A stretch of 64,000 nt of DNA from Luteibacter sp. 9135 (GTDB lineage Bacteria > Pseudomonadota > Gammaproteobacteria > Xanthomonadales > Rhodanobacteraceae). A program made the position numbers and the translations under genes. The notes beneath the pieces are model-generated. The model was not told the origin of the DNA and did not search any database. It saw only the letters and a list, made by a program, of their open reading frames with translations. The first letter of the stretch is position 1, and each line of letters begins with the position of its first letter. Where the stretch lies: positions 806,001 to 870,000 of the forward strand of contig NZ_JQNB01000001.1 in NCBI RefSeq assembly GCF_000745005.1, in the 5' to 3' direction. Positions 1-8,482 of the stretch are shown here, piece after piece.

Positions 1-314
1 CGGGCACCGCAGGTGTACGCACCCCAGTCCTGCGAGCCGCCGTTGGGTTCGCCCAGGGGCTTGATGGTGTCCGCGCCCATCTTTGCGGCCTCGTTGCGCG
101 CGAGCACTTCGAGTTCGTCGCGGACCTTCAGGTCGTCGCGATCGATGGGGCCGACGCGGCTCTGCACGGACACCGTGACCTTGCCCTGGTCGCGGCAGCT
201 GGACACGTCGCCGTTCCAGGCCGTGCGGACGTTGCGCGCGCTGTCGTCGAGCTTGATGCCCCACGAGCACGCGGAGAGGGCGAGCGGGACGAAGAGAACG
301 AGGACCTTGCGCAT
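1..314 (-). CDS. DUF4156-type lipoprotein (3' end outside window)
   Basis: Small outer-envelope lipoprotein of unknown role, read leftwards and cut by the window edge after about 104 residues. The start ATG is at 314 and the N-terminus MRKVLVLFVPLALSACS is a lipoprotein signal with a clear lipobox (LSAC, Cys at residue 15). The mature part has the pattern of DUF4156 proteins: a charged stretch followed by VLARNEAAKMGADTI. Two further cysteines (in SSCRD and YTCG) could form a disulfide. It lies downstream of and on the same strand as the M16 peptidase with an 89-bp gap containing an inverted repeat, so it may be a separate unit. The family call is from pattern recognition; the function is unknown. 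Confidence 0.7.
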   Translation of the reverse strand, partial: MRKVLVLFVPLALSACSWGIKLDDSARNVRTAWNGDVSSCRDQGKVTVSVQSRVGPIDRDDLKVRDELEVLARNEAAKMGADTIKPLGEPNGGSQDWGAYTCGA

Positions 315-362
315 GGGTTGAGCTCCGGAAAAACGTTGGGGGGACATGCTAGCCAAATGCCG

Positions 363-396
363 CGAAGGGCGCGATCTGAATCGACCGCACCCTTCG
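363..396. repeat. Inverted repeat between M16 peptidase and DUF4156 gene
   Basis: CGAAGGG at 363-369 pairs with CCCTTCG at 390-396, extended by an imperfect GCG/CGC step, giving a hairpin of about 10 bp with a 12-nt loop. It is placed just after the M16 stop codon on the minus strand. No U-tract follows, so it is a weak terminator or attenuator candidate or an mRNA-stabilising hairpin rather than a clear intrinsic terminator. Confidence 0.3.
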
Positions 397-403
397 CTGG
401 GGA

Positions 404-3313
404 TTACCGTGCCTTGGCCGCGGGCGGCGCCTTGGTCTTGCCCGCGCGTGCAGGTGCCGGCGCCGCGATGTCCTTCGCCGGCTGGCCGTCGGCGTCGATC
501 ACGTGCACTTCGCCGAGGTTCAATGCGCGCACGGGGGCCTCGATCTTGCGCAGGTCACCGACGATGACCCAGGTCAGGGCGTCGGGACGGATGACGGCAG
601 CGAGCGCGGCCTCGGCCTTGGCGCGGTCGACGCCTTCGATACGCGACTTCAACGTCTGCACGTAGTCGTCCGGGCGGCCGTAGATGAGGATGCCACTGAT
701 GGCGCCCAGTACGGAGGACGTGGTCTCGAAGCTACCGGGCAACGCGCGGATGCGCTGCGCCTGGATGTTGCCGATTTCATCGGCCGTGAGCGGCTTCGGC
801 CCGATGACAGCCTTGGCTTCCTTGAGGATTTCCGCCGCCGATTCGGCCGTCTTGTCGGTCTGCACCGGTGCGTAGAACAGCAGCGGACGCTGCCCCTGGG
901 CATCGGAAAGCATGCTGCCCGCGCCGTACGCCCAACGTTTTTCCTCACGCAGGTTCATGTTGAGGCGCGAGGTGAACGTGCCGCCGAAGGCACCGTTGGC
1001 GATGCCCAGGTCCAGTGCGTCGGGCGCACGGGTGGAGGGCGCCAGCAGGCCGGCCAGGATCAGCGACTGCGGGGCGTCGGTGCGATTGACCAGGAAGACG
1101 CGCGGCTTCGGCTGGGCCGCCACCTGCCCGATATTCCTTGCCGGCACCGCCGTGGCGGGGGCCTGCCAGTCGCCGAAGACCGCATCCAGCCGCGGCAGGA
1201 TGTCGGCGAGCGTGGTGTCGCCAGCCACCACGATGCGCACGTTGTCGGGCCGCAGGTAGTCGCGCTGGAAGGTGGCGAGGTCCGCGGCGGTGAGCGAGGC
1301 AATGGCTTTTTTGGTACCGCTGCCCGTGAACGGGATGCCGTAGGCATGGTTGGCGCCGTAGAGCAGCGGCGGCAACGTGCGCAGCGCGAGGCCGGTGGGT
1401 TCGGTTTTTTCCTGCGCGATGCCGGCCATCCACTGGCCACGTACGCGCTCGATGTCGTCCGCCTTGAACGCAGGGTTGCGCGTGATGTCGGCGAACAGCG
1501 CGAGCGAGGGCGTGAGGTCGCTGTTGAGCGCGTTCAGGCCGACGCTGCAGGTATCCAGCGAGCAACTGGACGAGACGATGGCACCCAGGCGCTCCTTGCG
1601 CCGTGCCACTTCCACCGAATCGAGCGAGCGCGTGCTTTCTTCCAGCAGCGCGGAGGTGAAGCTGGCGGTGCCGAGCTTGCGGCCCTGGTCGGCTGCGTAG
1701 CCCGCGTTGAACAGGAGCAGCACCTGGGTCACCGGTACCGTGTGGCGCTCGGCCAGCACCACCTCGATGCCGTTCTTCAGCTTGCCCCGCTGGAGCGTGG
1801 GGAAGGACAGGTCGGGGAAGGTGTCCACCGACGGCACGCCCTTGCTGCGATCGACCTGGGACGCGCCGACGGCATAGGACCGTGCCGGCGGGGTGACGGC
1901 GGTGGGGCGGCCCGGCGATGTACCCAGGCCGGTTACCGCCTTGTCCTCGGCGGCGGGATCGAAGCCGGCTGCCGCAGGCAGGATGGTCAGCGTGTAGTCG
2001 CCGCGGGTCAGCCAGGTCTTCGACGCCGCCAGCACCGACGCGGTCGTGGCGTTCTGCGCCCGCTCCAGGTCCTTCTTGTAGGCCTCCGGATCGTTACGGT
2101 AGACCTGTCCCTCGGCGAGGATCACGGCCTTGCCGCCCGAGCCGCCCACCTTCTCCAGGCCGCGGATGAATCCCGCGCGGTTGGCGACCTTGGCACGCGC
2201 CAGCTCGTCGGCCGTGGGGCCGGTGGCGAGGTAATCCTTCCATACCGATGCCACGGCCGCTTCGACCTTTGCCGGGTCCACCCCGGCCTTGACGTCGACG
2301 GTGAGCTGCACCTGGCTGGCGAGGGCGAACGGCGAGATACCGAGGCTGACATCGTCGGCGAGCTTGTCCTGGTAGACGAGACGCTGGTAAAGCCGGGATG
2401 TCTTGCCGCCGCCGAGAACCGTAGTGGCGAGATCGAGCTGCAAGGCATCGTCCGTGCCCAGCTGGGGCACGATCCACGTCCGCACGATGCGCGCCTGCGC
2501 GACCTGGTCGTGCTGGATACCGCGCGTCGAGGCCTGTAGCGGGGTGATCCACGGCTGCTGCCGGGGCACCGGCGGCCCTGCGGGGATGTCGCCGAAGTAC
2601 TTCTCGGCCTTCGCCTTGGCCTGGGCCACCGTGATGTCGCCCGCCAGCACGAGGGTGGTGTTGGCTGCCCCGTAGTAGTCGTGGAACCACTGCTTGACGT
2701 CGGCCAGCGAGGCCGCGTCCAGGTCGGCCATCGAACCGATGGTGTCGTGGTGATACGGGTGATTGGCCGGATAGGTATTGACGAGGACGTTCTCGTCCAC
2801 GCGGCCGTAGGGCTGGTTCTCGCCCTGGCGCTTCTCGTTCTGCACCACGCCACGCTGGGTGTCCAGTTCCTTCTGGCCGATGGCGCCGAGCAGGTGGCCC
2901 ATCCGGTCGGATTCCATCCACAGCGCCATATCGAGGGCGGTGGTGGGCACGGTCTCGAAGTAATTGGTGCGGTCGAACCACGTGGTGCCGTTCATGTCGG
3001 TGGCACCGGCGCGCTCGAACGGCTGGAAATAGGTGCCCTTGCGGTTCTCCGAGCCCGAGAACATCAGGTGCTCGAACAGGTGGGCGAAGCCGGTCTTGCC
3101 GGCCGGCTCGTCGCCCGAGCCCACGTGGTACCAGATGCTGACCGCGACCACGGGCGCCTTGTGGTCTTCATGCACGACGACGGTGAGGCCGTTCGGCAAC
3201 TGGAAGCGCGTGTATGCGATGTCCGGAATCGTGTCGGGCGCGGACGACGCCGCAGCGGCGGCCCCGACGAAGGAGATCAGCCCGACGGCAAGCAGGGCGA
3301 GGCGGTTCTTCAT
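404..3313 (-). CDS. M16 family zinc metallopeptidase (two-domain, pitrilysin-like)
   Basis: Periplasmic or secreted zinc protease of about 969 residues, twice the usual M16 domain length. I chose the ATG at 3313 because it gives a signal peptide (MKNRLALLAVGLISFVGAAA) and has CTGGAG upstream; an in-frame ATG at 3460 only adds a low-complexity Arg/Pro-rich tail. The N-terminal half carries the inverted zinc motif HLFEH (His78, Glu81, His82) and the downstream NEKR glutamate. The C-terminal half begins near residue 500 with a second M16 fold (FPTLQRGKLKNGIEVVLAER) that lacks HxxEH, the usual arrangement of an active plus an inactive domain. The substrate is not apparent; family members degrade peptides or process exported proteins. 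Confidence 0.93.
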   Translation of the reverse strand: MKNRLALLAVGLISFVGAAAAASSAPDTIPDIAYTRFQLPNGLTVVVHEDHKAPVVAVSIWYHVGSGDEPAGKTGFAHLFEHLMFSGSENRKGTYFQPFERAGATDMNGTTWFDRTNYFETVPTTALDMALWMESDRMGHLLGAIGQKELDTQRGVVQNEKRQGENQPYGRVDENVLVNTYPANHPYHHDTIGSMADLDAASLADVKQWFHDYYGAANTTLVLAGDITVAQAKAKAEKYFGDIPAGPPVPRQQPWITPLQASTRGIQHDQVAQARIVRTWIVPQLGTDDALQLDLATTVLGGGKTSRLYQRLVYQDKLADDVSLGISPFALASQVQLTVDVKAGVDPAKVEAAVASVWKDYLATGPTADELARAKVANRAGFIRGLEKVGGSGGKAVILAEGQVYRNDPEAYKKDLERAQNATTASVLAASKTWLTRGDYTLTILPAAAGFDPAAEDKAVTGLGTSPGRPTAVTPPARSYAVGASQVDRSKGVPSVDTFPDLSFPTLQRGKLKNGIEVVLAERHTVPVTQVLLLFNAGYAADQGRKLGTASFTSALLEESTRSLDSVEVARRKERLGAIVSSSCSLDTCSVGLNALNSDLTPSLALFADITRNPAFKADDIERVRGQWMAGIAQEKTEPTGLALRTLPPLLYGANHAYGIPFTGSGTKKAIASLTAADLATFQRDYLRPDNVRIVVAGDTTLADILPRLDAVFGDWQAPATAVPARNIGQVAAQPKPRVFLVNRTDAPQSLILAGLLAPSTRAPDALDLGIANGAFGGTFTSRLNMNLREEKRWAYGAGSMLSDAQGQRPLLFYAPVQTDKTAESAAEILKEAKAVIGPKPLTADEIGNIQAQRIRALPGSFETTSSVLGAISGILIYGRPDDYVQTLKSRIEGVDRAKAEAALAAVIRPDALTWVIVGDLRKIEAPVRALNLGEVHVIDADGQPAKDIAAPAPARAGKTKAPPAAKAR

Positions 3314-3388
3314 GCACGACTCCAGAGGGCCCTCGTGGCCCGGATGCACGGAGGCTAGCCCGGTCGCTCCGTCGGGCGCAATCGGTGG

Positions 3389-3440
3389 TGTCCGATCGTC
3401 CGCGGGTTGTCCGGTCGCGGGTGGTCGGTGTCCGCGGACA
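3389..3440 (+). promoter_or_regulatory. Repeated TGTCCG half-sites, candidate enhancer for the sigma-54 promoter
   Basis: TGTCCG occurs at 3389-3394, 3408-3413 and 3429-3434, the last as part of a perfect 12-bp palindrome TGTCCGCGGACA (3429-3440). Spacing is 19 and 21 bp, close to two helical turns, and the cluster sits roughly 90-145 bp upstream of the predicted start at about 3532, where bacterial enhancer-binding proteins usually bind. A further CTGTCGG lies at 3447. PilR-type activators recognise repeated (C/G)TGTC elements, so a PilR-like activator is one possibility; this is inference. Confidence 0.4.
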
Positions 3441-3505
3441 AGCGACCTGTCGGAAGCCACATGACAAACCTCATACGAATCAACTCATTGCCGACACTCA
3501 AAGGC

Positions 3506-3520
3506 TGGCACGGCACTTGC
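3506..3520 (+). promoter_or_regulatory. Sigma-54 promoter (-24/-12)
   Basis: TGGCACGGCACTTGC matches the sigma-54 consensus TGGCACG-N4-TTGC exactly, with invariant GG (3507-3508) and GC (3519-3520) separated by 10 bp. Transcription would start near 3532, about 47 nt before the ATG of the first small membrane peptide. It therefore likely drives the 27- and 64-residue peptides and possibly the trmL run beyond. Confidence 0.75.
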
Positions 3521-3578
3521 GTTACTAGTCATGCCCCGCCGGGCGGCTTCCTGCCCCGGCTCCTCGAAGGAACACGCC

Positions 3579-3662
3579 ATGAAATACGAACTGATGATGC
3601 TCAACGGCCTGCTGGTCACCTCGATGTTCCTCTGCGGGTTCACGCTCTTCCAGATGGTCTGA
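3579..3662 (+). CDS. 27-residue membrane peptide (paralogue A)
   Basis: Too short for standard gene calling. ATG at 3579 is preceded by AAGGAA with 8-nt spacing. The peptide begins MKYELMMLNGLLVTSMFLCG and ends FTLFQMV: one hydrophobic helix with a short charged N-terminus. It is related to the next gene: both follow the pattern M-x-x-E-L-x-x-L-x-x-L-L-V-x-S-M-x-x-C-G over the first 20 residues. A good ribosome site, a sigma-54 promoter 60 bp upstream and a conserved neighbour paralogue support a real gene. The function is unknown; a single-pass membrane micropeptide is all that can be said. Confidence 0.65.
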   Translation: MKYELMMLNGLLVTSMFLCGFTLFQMV

Positions 3663-3693
3663 TCGCCCTACTGTTTCTGTCGGAGATACACCC

Positions 3694-3888
3694 ATGCAAC
3701 ACGAACTTCTCATCCTGCGCAGCCTGCTCGTCGCTTCCATGCTCGTCTGCGGCCTGATCGTCGGCAACATGCTCACCTACACGGGTGCGCCGATCCAGCT
3801 GGCCGCCGTCGGGCAGGCCACGATCGCCCCAGCCGTCACCTGCGATGCGATGATCGCGCATGCCACCTGCGCGTCGCCGGCCGCATAA
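3694..3888 (+). CDS. 64-residue membrane peptide (paralogue B)
   Basis: ATG at 3694 has CGGAG 8 nt upstream. The N-terminus MQHELLILRSLLVASMLVCG is a hydrophobic helix matching the 27-residue peptide just before it, followed by a 40-residue tail with two cysteines (VTCDAM and ATCAS) that would lie on the far side of the membrane. It follows paralogue A by 31 bp and is followed 7 bp later by trmL, so the three may be cotranscribed from the sigma-54 promoter. No known family was recognised. The duplicated N-terminal helix suggests the two peptides may interact or act on the same membrane partner; that is inference. Confidence 0.65.
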   Translation: MQHELLILRSLLVASMLVCGLIVGNMLTYTGAPIQLAAVGQATIAPAVTCDAMIAHATCASPAA

Positions 3889-3895
3889 TGGGGGC

Positions 3896-4360
3896 ATGCC
3901 CCACGTCATCCTCTTCCGACCCGAAATACCGCCCAACACGGGCAACGTGATTCGCCTCTGCGCCAATACAGGCGCCGGTCTGCACCTGGTACGGCCGCTC
4001 GGCTTCGAACTCGACGACGCCCGCCTGCGTCGCGCCGGCCTGGACTACCACGAATTCGCACGGGTGGCGGTGCACGACACCCTGGACGCCTGCCTCGACG
4101 CCCTCGGCCGACCGCGTGTATTCGCGTTCTCCACGCGCGGGCAGCAACTCCATACCGAGGTGACCTTCGCCGAAGGCGATGCCCTGCTGTTCGGTTGCGA
4201 GACGGCCGGCCTGCCCGACGACGTACTGGACGCCCTTCCCGCCGGGCAGCGCGTGCGCCTGCCCATGCGTCCGGGCAACCGCAGCCTCAACCTATCCAAT
4301 GCCGTGGCGGTCGCCGTGTTCGAGGTGTGGCGCCAGTCCGGCTTCGACGGCGCGGCCTGA
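3896..4360 (+). CDS. trmL: tRNA (cytidine/uridine-34-2'-O)-methyltransferase TrmL
   Basis: SPOUT-class methyltransferase that 2'-O-methylates the wobble base of tRNA-Leu isoacceptors. The protein has 154 residues, close to E. coli TrmL (157). It starts MPHVILFRPEIPPNTGNVIR, the typical N-terminus, so I prefer ATG 3896 over the in-frame ATG at 3860, which would overlap the upstream peptide gene. The C-terminal knot region shows LFGCETAGLP and the SAM-binding LPMRPGNRSLNLSNAVAVA. It begins the co-directional run that continues with ubiJ-ubiB. Confidence 0.93.
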   Translation: MPHVILFRPEIPPNTGNVIRLCANTGAGLHLVRPLGFELDDARLRRAGLDYHEFARVAVHDTLDACLDALGRPRVFAFSTRGQQLHTEVTFAEGDALLFGCETAGLPDDVLDALPAGQRVRLPMRPGNRSLNLSNAVAVAVFEVWRQSGFDGAA

Positions 4361-4383
4361 GCCGCGCAAGCTACAATCGGGAC

Positions 4384-5052
4384 ATGACTCCCGAACGTCC
4401 CCCGGCCGACGCCGATCCTCGTCGCTTCCTGCCCCGACCGCTACGTGTGCTGGCCGGCCGTGCGATGGAGGCCGCGCTCAACCGCGCGGTCGACCTCGAT
4501 CCCGACACCCGTGCCCGACTCGACGCACTCGACGGCCGCAGCGTGCAGGTGCACCTCGCCGGGCCCGAACTGGGCATCCGCATCACCGTGGAGAAAGGCC
4601 GCCTGCGCGTGGGGCCGCCCGAGGAAGGCGGCAGCCTGCGCGTCGCCGCTTCGCCGGGTAGCTTGCTGGCCATGGCGCTGCGCCGCGACGACGACGGCGT
4701 GGCGCCCGGGAAGGTGGACATCGCGGGCGATGCCGAGCTGGCGCGACGCCTGGAGCGACTCGCCCGACAGTACGCGCCTGACGTTGAGGAAGCTTTCGCG
4801 AAGACCTTCGGCGACCGGCTGGGCGTTCCGCTGGCCACCGCCCTGCGCGAGGGCCTGGCCCATGCGCGCGAGTCCGTCTCGCACCTCACCGAGGACACCG
4901 CCGACTGGCTGCGCGAGGAAGGCCGCGTAGCCGTGGCCCCGGGCGAAATGGATACCTTCCTCGACGGTGTGGATGCCGTCCGCGAACGCACGGAACGCGC
5001 CGAGGCCCGGCTTGCCCGCCTCGCCCGGACCCTCGGGGGGTCGCGCGCATGA
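4384..5052 (+). CDS. ubiJ: Ubiquinone biosynthesis accessory factor UbiJ (SCP2 domain)
   Basis: 222-residue protein with an SCP2-type lipid-binding domain in the first 120 residues (start of domain near [19 protein letters not shown], then the strands [20 protein letters not shown]). UbiJ binds ubiquinone intermediates and scaffolds the hydroxylase complex. The C-terminal third is a charged coiled coil ([19 protein letters not shown]), as in known UbiJ. Start ATG 4384 was chosen because further upstream in-frame starts lie inside trmL. It overlaps ubiB by ATGA, indicating translational coupling. Confidence 0.9.
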   Translation: MTPERPPADADPRRFLPRPLRVLAGRAMEAALNRAVDLDPDTRARLDALDGRSVQVHLAGPELGIRITVEKGRLRVGPPEEGGSLRVAASPGSLLAMALRRDDDGVAPGKVDIAGDAELARRLERLARQYAPDVEEAFAKTFGDRLGVPLATALREGLAHARESVSHLTEDTADWLREEGRVAVAPGEMDTFLDGVDAVRERTERAEARLARLARTLGGSRA

Positions 5053-6698
5053 CGCCTTTCCGCCTTGCCCCGCGCCTGTTCCGCGTGGTCGCCGTGCTGT
5101 TGAAATACCAGCTGGACGAAGTGATCGAAGGCGCCCGCCTTTATCGTCCACTCAAGCTGCTGACCCCGTTGCTGCCCGGTCCGGCGGTAGACACCCGCGG
5201 TCTGTCGCGCGGCGTACGCCTCCGGCTGGCGCTGACCGAGCTGGGTCCGATCTTCGTCAAGGCCGGCCAGGTCCTGTCCACGCGGCGCGACCTGGTGCCG
5301 CCGGACATCGCGGACGACCTCGCCCTGCTCCAGGACCAGGTGCCGCCCTTCCCCGGTGCGGAAGCGCGGGCCATCGTCGAGCGTGAGCTGCGTGCGCCGG
5401 TGACCACGCTGTTCGCCGCCTTCGACGAAACCGCGCTCGCCTCCGCGTCCATCGCCCAGGTGCATGCGGCGACGCTGCACGACGGCCGTGAGGTGGTGCT
5501 GAAGGTGCTGCGTCCGGGCATCGACCGCCGCATCGCGCGCGACATCGACCTCCTGCGCTCCCTGGGCGAGCTGGCCCAGCGATGGCATCCCGCGGCCGAT
5601 AAGATCCGCCCGATGGAGGTGGTAGCCGAGGTCGAGAAGATGCTCGAGAACGAGCTGGACCTGCAGCGCGAAGGCGCCAGCGCCAGCCTGCTCCGGCGCA
5701 ATTTCGCCAGCGGCGTCGATCTCTACGTGCCGGAGGTCCACTGGGATTTCAGCACGCAGGGCGTGCTGACGCTCGAGCGAGTGCGTGGTGTCAGCGCCGA
5801 CGACATCGTGGCGATCGACGCCGCCGGCCTCGATCGCAAGGCGCTCGCCGCCAAAGGCGTGCGCCTGTTCTACGAACAGGTGTTCCGCGACAACTTCTTC
5901 CATGCCGACGCGCACCCGGGCAACATCTGGGTCGACACCACGCGTGTGGACGAGCCGCGCTTCATCGCGCTGGACTTCGGCATCATGGGCTCCCTCCCGG
6001 AAGCCGACCAGTACTGGCTCGCCGAGAACTTCATCGCGCTGTTCGAGCGCGACTACGCCCGTATCGCGCAGTTGCACGTCGCCGCCGGCTGGATGCCCTC
6101 CCATGTTCGCGTCGACGAGCTGGAAGCCGCCGTGCGCACGGTGTGCGAGCCCTACTTCACCCGCCCGCTGTCGCAGATCTCCATCGCCGACCTGGTGGTG
6201 AAGCTGTTCCGCACCGCACAGCGTTTCGAGCTCACGCTGCAACCGCAGTTGATCCTGCTGCAGAAGACACTGCTCAACATCGAAGGCGTGGGTCGCCTGC
6301 TCGACCCGGACATCGACATCTGGGCGGTGGCGCACCCCGTGTTGCGCCGCATCCTGCGCGAGCGTTACAGCGTGCGCGCCACGCTGCGCGACGTGCGTCG
6401 GCGCCTGCCCGACTGGATCCGCACCGCGCCGCGCGCGCCGGAACTCCTGCGCGACGCCTTGCTCCAGGTCGCCAGTGGGCAGCGTCGTGACGTCGCCGAC
6501 CCGCTGGCCCTCGCGGTGGCACGCGACGACGCACGGCGCATGCGCCGCCTGATCGCCTGCGGCCTGCTGGGCGCCACGCTGCTGATCTGCGGCGCACTGG
6601 TCGGCACGCTGGCGCCGCGCGGCGTGTGGCCCGGCATCGCCGCCGCGGTGGTCGGTGTGCTGGTGTTCGTCGTGGGCTGGCCACGACGGGTTCGCTGA
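5049..6698 (+). CDS. ubiB: Ubiquinone biosynthesis regulatory kinase-like protein UbiB
   Basis: 549-residue member of the atypical ADCK/UbiB kinase family needed for aerobic ubiquinone synthesis. The signature KAGQ (in [17 protein letters not shown]) lies near residue 75, followed by the Ala-rich nucleotide loop with ASASIAQVH, the VVLKVLRPG lysine, the HADAHPGN catalytic loop and the LDFGIMG metal-binding motif. Two C-terminal membrane helices ([15 protein letters not shown] and [16 protein letters not shown]) anchor it. It overlaps ubiJ by 4 bp, so the two are made together. Confidence 0.96.
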   Translation: MTPFRLAPRLFRVVAVLLKYQLDEVIEGARLYRPLKLLTPLLPGPAVDTRGLSRGVRLRLALTELGPIFVKAGQVLSTRRDLVPPDIADDLALLQDQVPPFPGAEARAIVERELRAPVTTLFAAFDETALASASIAQVHAATLHDGREVVLKVLRPGIDRRIARDIDLLRSLGELAQRWHPAADKIRPMEVVAEVEKMLENELDLQREGASASLLRRNFASGVDLYVPEVHWDFSTQGVLTLERVRGVSADDIVAIDAAGLDRKALAAKGVRLFYEQVFRDNFFHADAHPGNIWVDTTRVDEPRFIALDFGIMGSLPEADQYWLAENFIALFERDYARIAQLHVAAGWMPSHVRVDELEAAVRTVCEPYFTRPLSQISIADLVVKLFRTAQRFELTLQPQLILLQKTLLNIEGVGRLLDPDIDIWAVAHPVLRRILRERYSVRATLRDVRRRLPDWIRTAPRAPELLRDALLQVASGQRRDVADPLALAVARDDARRMRRLIACGLLGATLLICGALVGTLAPRGVWPGIAAAVVGVLVFVVGWPRRVR

Positions 6699-6703
6699 GC
6701 GAC

Positions 6704-7447
6704 GTGCTGGATATCCTCTACCAGGACGACGACATCGTCGCCGTCAACAAGCCGGCCAACCTTGCCGTGCACCGGTCCACCTTCGTCGGGCCGGACGATG
6801 CGTTCCTGATCGACCTGCTCCGCGAACAGGTGGACGGCCGCCTGCACCTGGCGCACCGGCTGGATCGCGCCACCTCGGGCGTGCTGCTGGTAGCGCGATC
6901 CTCCGAAGTGGCCGCGCAACTGGGCGAGCAGTTCATGGGCCGCAGCGTGCGCAAGCGATACCTCGCCGTGGTGCGTGGCTGGCCCGATCCCGAGGAAGGC
7001 ACCATCGATTATCCGTTGCCGGGGTCGCGCGATACCGGGCCGCGTCGCGAGGCGAGCACCGACTATCGCCGGCTGGCCACGATCGAGGTACCCATTGCCC
7101 TCGGCCGCTATGAAGCACAGCGCTACGCCCTAATGCTCGCGGAGCCGCGCACGGGTCGCTTCCGGCAGATCCGCAAGCATTTCGCGCACATCCATCATCC
7201 GCTGGTCGGCGACAGCCAGCACGGGCGGGGCGACCACAACCGGCTGTTCCGGCAGCACTTCGCCTCGCATCGCTTGCTGCTGCACGCCACCGCGCTGGCG
7301 TTCGTGCATCCCACGGCGGTACGGCCGATGTGCATCGAGGCGCCCCTGGACGACACCTGGCTACGCCTGATCGCACGCTTCGGCTGGCAGGACGCCTACG
7401 CCTGGCCTGCCGCACTGCACGACGGGAACGGACCGGGCGGCTGCTAG
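6704..7447 (+). CDS. truC: tRNA pseudouridine-65 synthase TruC
   Basis: RluA-family pseudouridine synthase, about 247 residues. The catalytic aspartate sits in HLAHRLDRATSG, and the N-terminal YQDDDIVAVNKP and C-terminal RTGRFRQIRKH motifs fit TruC, which modifies U65 of tRNAs. I used GTG 6704, 5 bp after the ubiB stop, because the family starts only a few residues before ILYQDD; the longer frame from 6626 would overlap ubiB. There is no strong ribosome site, so coupling to ubiB translation is likely. Confidence 0.88.
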   Translation: MLDILYQDDDIVAVNKPANLAVHRSTFVGPDDAFLIDLLREQVDGRLHLAHRLDRATSGVLLVARSSEVAAQLGEQFMGRSVRKRYLAVVRGWPDPEEGTIDYPLPGSRDTGPRREASTDYRRLATIEVPIALGRYEAQRYALMLAEPRTGRFRQIRKHFAHIHHPLVGDSQHGRGDHNRLFRQHFASHRLLLHATALAFVHPTAVRPMCIEAPLDDTWLRLIARFGWQDAYAWPAALHDGNGPGGC

Positions 7448-7461
7448 AATCCGCAGCCACC

Positions 7462-7884
7462 ATGCTCATCGTCACATCCTCCATCGCCATTCCCGACGCC
7501 GAACTGATCGAGCGCTTCACCCGCGCCGACGGCCCGGGCGGCCAGCACGTCAACCGGACGGAAAGCGCGGTCGAGCTCCGCTTCGATATCGCGTCGTCGC
7601 CGTCGTTGCCCGATGCGGTGCGCGAGCGGCTGCTGGCGCGGGGCGACCGGCGCATCACAGATGCCGGCGTACTGGTGATCCAGGCGCGCCGGTTCCGTGA
7701 GCAGGCACGCAACCGTGACGACGCCCGGGACCGCCTGGCGGAGATCGTGAGGGCGGCCACCGTGGTCGCGAAGAAACGTGTGGCGACTCGCCCTACACGT
7801 GCCTCGAAGGAGCGCCGGCTGGCGGGCAAGACCCAGCGCAGCCAGACGAAGAAGGGCCGCTCGAAAGACTGGAGCCACGATTGA
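7462..7884 (+). CDS. arfB: Alternative ribosome-rescue peptidyl-tRNA hydrolase ArfB
   Basis: 140-residue class-I release-factor-like protein that rescues ribosomes stalled on non-stop mRNA. The GGQ hydrolysis motif lies in RADGPGGQHVNRTESAVELR near residue 26, and the C-terminus is the basic tail (KERRLAGKTQRSQTKKGRS) that enters the empty mRNA channel. Length and layout match E. coli ArfB/YaeJ. It follows truC by 14 bp and overlaps the next gene by 4 bp. Confidence 0.94.
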   Translation: MLIVTSSIAIPDAELIERFTRADGPGGQHVNRTESAVELRFDIASSPSLPDAVRERLLARGDRRITDAGVLVIQARRFREQARNRDDARDRLAEIVRAATVVAKKRVATRPTRASKERRLAGKTQRSQTKKGRSKDWSHD

Positions 7885-8480
7885 GCCTTCGCCCCGTGGA
7901 CGGCATCCCCGTGCTGGGGCCCCATGTCCCCACGTTGCTGGTGTCCCGCTGGATGCGTTTCTGCCGCTGGCTGATCGCGCGCAGCGGCTGGCGCGTGGTC
8001 GGTGAGTTTCCCGACCTGCCGAAGCTGATCGTCATCGGCGCGCCGCATTCGTCGTACTGGGACGGCGTCTGGGGCCTGCTGATGAAATCGGCCATGGGGC
8101 TGGATGTCGGCGTGATGATCAAGCGCGAGGTACTCAATGGCCCCTTCGGACCGATTGTGCGTCGCCTCGGCATGATCCCCATCGACCGCTCCGCCGCCGC
8201 CAACGTGGTCGACCAGATCGTCGGGCGATTTGCCACCCACGACACGATGTGGGTGGCGATCGCGCCGGAAGGCACGCGTAAACCGGTGACGCAGTGGAAA
8301 TCCGGATTCCTGCGCATTGCCCACGCGAGTGGCGTGCCTATCCAGCCGGTCTTCATCGACTACCCGAGCCGGAGCTTCACGCTTGGTCCGCTGGTGCATG
8401 CCACGGGGGACATGGAGGCGGACATGACGAGTATTCGCCGCCTGTTCGTGGGTTATCGTGGGAAGCACCGCGGGGCCTGA
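7881..8480 (+). CDS. PlsC-type 1-acylglycerol-3-phosphate acyltransferase family protein
   Basis: 199-residue membrane-associated acyltransferase. The catalytic HxxxxD motif is HSSYWD (in GAPHSSYWDG) near residue 57, and the phosphate-binding motif is APEGTRKP near residue 131. The start is TTG at 7881 overlapping the arfB stop (TTGA); GTG at 7896 is an alternative. It probably acylates lysophosphatidic acid or a related lipid in the inner membrane. The short length and the SYWDG form resemble the small PlsC homologues common in Xanthomonadales; the exact substrate is unknown. Confidence 0.85.
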   Translation: MSLRPVDGIPVLGPHVPTLLVSRWMRFCRWLIARSGWRVVGEFPDLPKLIVIGAPHSSYWDGVWGLLMKSAMGLDVGVMIKREVLNGPFGPIVRRLGMIPIDRSAAANVVDQIVGRFATHDTMWVAIAPEGTRKPVTQWKSGFLRIAHASGVPIQPVFIDYPSRSFTLGPLVHATGDMEADMTSIRRLFVGYRGKHRGA

Positions 8481-8482
8481 GG

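Noticed and set aside
503..2539. 678-codon open frame on the plus strand
   Set aside because: Antisense shadow of the M16 peptidase; Arg/Gly-rich translation without domains, produced by high GC.
3888..3900. ATG at 3888 as trmL start
   Set aside because: It is out of frame with trmL; the in-frame ATG at 3896 gives the conserved MPHVILF N-terminus.
4371..6335. 654-codon open frame on the minus strand
   Set aside because: Antisense to ubiJ-ubiB, whose motifs are unmistakable.
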